From JBGPLH01 sp041486365 [NCBI: Thermodesulfobacteriota bacterium] (lineage in GTDB: Bacteria; JAUYMQ01): a DNA stretch of 5,293 nt. Under the pieces are notes generated by a model. It had not been told where the DNA came from. It made no database searches and saw nothing but the letters and a program-made list of their open reading frames with translations. Position numbers and translations under genes: made by a program. Position 1 is the stretch's first letter. Each line of letters begins with the position of its first letter. Of this stretch, positions 3,867-5,293 are shown in pieces. The stretch covers positions 1 through 5,293 of the forward strand of contig JBGPLH010000245.1 of the NCBI GenBank assembly GCA_041486365.1, written 5' to 3'.

Positions 3867-5293
3867 GCGCCTGCTCCCACCGGGGAGCTTTCGCGCGCGC
3901 CTTGTCCGCAACACGGGCTTCATCCTGGGCGGGGATCTGACGATCCTCGCCACGGGGATGGTGTTCACGATCCTCGCGGCGCGTATCCTCGGGCCCGCCG
4001 CCTACGGCCTGCTCCAGCTCTCCCTCACCGTGGTCCGCTTCATCGACGAGTTCATGGACGTGCGCGTCGAGGAGTCCATCGTCCGCTATCTCGCCGACGA
4101 TCTCGTGCGCAAGGACTTCCGGAGCGCGCAGGCCTGCGTTCTCGCCGGGTACCTCACGGACTTCCTCCTCACCGCCGTCTCCGTGACGCTCGTCCTGCTG
4201 GCCGCGCCCTGGGTGGCCCGCGCTTTCTTCCACATCGCGCCCGCGCAGGAGCCCCAGGCGATCCTCCTCATGCGCCTGTTCGCGGGCGTGCTGGTGCTCA
4301 AGGTGCTGAACGGCACCTCGAAGACGCTCCTTCGCGTCTTCGAGCGTTTCCGCGCGCTGGGGATCTACCGCTCGGCGAAGGGATTGGGCGATCTGCTCTT
4401 CGCGGGGATCGGGCTTCACTGGGGCGCGACGGGCGTGGTGGCGGGGCTGCTCGCCAGCGCGGCCGCGACGACGCTGCTGGTGCAGGCCTTCGCGATACCG
4501 ACCTTCCGCAGCCTCGGCCCCTTCGGCCCCGGCCCGGTATGGCCCCAGTTCCGGCGAATGGGCGGCTTCGTCTTCCAGACGAACCTCTCCGGCTACCTCA
4601 AAGCGCTCAACCGGAACGCGGACATGCTGATCCTCGGCCATTTCGCGCCGCCGGTGGCCGCGGGGTTCTACCGGATCGCGATGAGCTACGCGAATCTCCT
4701 GGGCGTGGCCGCGGCGCCGCTCGGGTACGTGGTCTTCCCGACGATGTCGCGCATGCACGCCCTCGGCGATCCGGCGCAGATCCGTCGGCTCGCGCGGCGC
4801 ATCACGGGAGCGATGGCGGCCTACTCGCTCCCCGTGGCCGCGGCGATGGCATTCTGCGCGGCGCCGCTCCTTGCGCTCACGGTGAAGCGCGACTTCCTGC
4901 CGGCGCTCCCGGCCGTCAACGTGCTGCTGGCCGCCTTCGTCGTGGCGAACGTGACGATCTGGACGCGCCCGGTGACGCTGGCGATCGGGCGGCCCGGGAT
5001 GAGCACCTGGGCCAACGGGATCCAGTCGGCCGTCGTCGTGGCGGCGGCGGTGATCCTCGTGCCGCGGCTCTCCTTCGTCGGGTCCGCCTGGGCCTACTTC
5101 GCCGGGACGCTCGTGTCGAACCTCGTCGTGATCGTCCTGATCCACCGCGCGCTGCCGCTGTTCGGCCAGCCTTCCGCCGGAGCAGTGCGCGCCGAAGGCG
5201 CGAGAGATCCAAGTGCCGTGCGCGCCGAAGGCGCGAGAGATCCAAGTGCCGTGCGCGCCGAAGGCGCGAGAGATCCAAGTGCCGTGCGCGCCG
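3853..5293 (+). CDS. Wzx-like polysaccharide/oligosaccharide flippase (3' end beyond window)
   Basis: The frame opens at ATG 3853 and stays open to the window end (480 codons). No other ATG, GTG or TTG lies in frame for at least 70 bases upstream, so this start is firm. The N-terminus reads 'LVRNTGFILGGDLTILATGMVFTILAARILGPAAYG', a first membrane helix (about 22-43) followed by the 'R.LG...YG' signature of the MOP/PST flippase superfamily (PF01943-like). Further hydrophobic segments lie at about 53-65, 96-117, 137-153, 178-214, 257-270, 278-300, 320-342, 352-373, 393-412 and 416-433, consistent with a 12-14 helix transporter. The family flips undecaprenyl-linked glycans from cytoplasm to periplasm. 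The expected end of the family, just after the last helix (about residue 435), coincides with the start of the 33-base repeats. From residue 445 the chain becomes an 11-residue repeat (VRAEGARDPSA). No stop is seen, so the true C-terminus is unknown. Confidence 0.85.
   Translation, partial: MGLRERLLPPGSFRARLVRNTGFILGGDLTILATGMVFTILAARILGPAAYGLLQLSLTVVRFIDEFMDVRVEESIVRYLADDLVRKDFRSAQACVLAGYLTDFLLTAVSVTLVLLAAPWVARAFFHIAPAQEPQAILLMRLFAGVLVLKVLNGTSKTLLRVFERFRALGIYRSAKGLGDLLFAGIGLHWGATGVVAGLLASAAATTLLVQAFAIPTFRSLGPFGPGPVWPQFRRMGGFVFQTNLSGYLKALNRNADMLILGHFAPPVAAGFYRIAMSYANLLGVAAAPLGYVVFPTMSRMHALGDPAQIRRLARRITGAMAAYSLPVAAAMAFCAAPLLALTVKRDFLPALPAVNVLLAAFVVANVTIWTRPVTLAIGRPGMSTWANGIQSAVVVAAAVILVPRLSFVGSAWAYFAGTLVSNLVVIVLIHRALPLFGQPSAGAVRAEGARDPSAVRAEGARDPSAVRAEGARDPSAVRA
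5185..5293 (+). repeat. Perfect 33-bp tandem repeat array with internal GC hairpin, cut by the window end
   Basis: Three identical 33-base units start at 5185, 5218 and 5251; a fourth begins at 5284 and is cut after ten bases. Each unit is GTG, then an inverted repeat CGCGCC-GAA-GGCGCG (6-bp perfect stem, 3-base loop; 5188-5202 in the first copy), then AGAGATCCAAGTGCC. There is no sequence divergence between copies and no unique spacer, so this is not a CRISPR array. The unit is a multiple of three and in frame with the flippase gene, reading VRAEGARDPSA. It is stop-free in all six frames. Five of its eleven codons end in A or T, against roughly 6% in the preceding flippase, and it uses AGA and AGT, which the flippase does not. 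This suggests a spreading intergenic-type repeat rather than original coding sequence. Copy number and the far boundary are unknown. Confidence 0.92.

Noticed and set aside
1476-3968. 830-codon open frame on the - strand covering the radical SAM and GT4 genes
   Set aside because: It is an antisense shadow produced by high GC and strong GC3 bias: Arg/Pro/Gly/His-rich with no recognisable domain, while the + strand carries clear catalytic motifs over the same bases.
3505-5145. 546-codon open frame on the - strand opposite the flippase
   Set aside because: It is low-complexity and rich in Arg, Glu, Gly and His with no domain. The + strand frame encodes a coherent multi-helix membrane protein.
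4916-5278. 120-codon - strand frame containing repeated LDLSRLRRARH
   Set aside because: It is the antisense reading of the 33-base repeat array plus the flippase antisense. The repeat is open in every frame, so openness is not evidence of coding.
5185-5293. CRISPR array
   Set aside because: The units are directly contiguous and identical with no unique spacers, the period is only 33 bases, and no cas gene is present.
5185-5293. Intrinsic terminator for the operon
   Set aside because: The hairpins are strong but are followed by AGAGATCC, not a T-run, and the array remains in frame with no stop codon before it.

Overview
The window is a very GC-rich bacterial segment with codon third positions dominated by G and C. 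It carries five tightly packed genes, all on the + strand, and has no intergenic space longer than 20 bases. The gene set (methyltransferase, APH-fold kinase, radical SAM/SPASM enzyme, GT4 glycosyltransferase, Wzx-like flippase) is typical of a cell-surface glycan, O-antigen or exopolysaccharide locus. The composition and protein style suit an uncultured high-GC phylum or a deltaproteobacterial or myxobacterial-type genome. No taxonomic marker is present, so the organism cannot be named.

Layout: (1) 1-464 is the 3' end of a class I SAM-dependent methyltransferase, cut by the window start and clearly less GC3-biased than the rest. (2) 485-1522 encodes an aminoglycoside-phosphotransferase-fold small-molecule kinase with an intact catalytic set. 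(3) 1488-2561 encodes a radical SAM enzyme with a CxxxCxxC cluster site and a C-terminal SPASM-type cysteine set; it overlaps the kinase gene by 35 bases. (4) 2562-3866 encodes a GT-B fold glycosyltransferase of family 4. Its ATG directly abuts the TAG of the radical SAM gene, and the two genes share one reading frame. (5) 3853-5293 (open at the window end) encodes a multi-pass polysaccharide flippase; it overlaps the glycosyltransferase gene by 14 bases. (6) From 5185 to the window end lies a perfect 33-base tandem repeat, three full copies plus ten bases, in frame with the flippase. Each unit contains a 6-bp GC hairpin with a GAA loop.

Working model (inference): the genes form one translationally coupled operon. 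The methyltransferase, kinase and radical SAM enzyme modify a sugar or lipid-linked intermediate, GT4 adds a sugar from a nucleotide-sugar donor, and the flippase moves the lipid-linked product across the inner membrane. Substrates cannot be read from the sequence. The most unusual element is the 33-base repeat array at the 3' end of the flippase gene. Its codon use differs from that of the gene, its length preserves reading frame, and it runs off the window edge.
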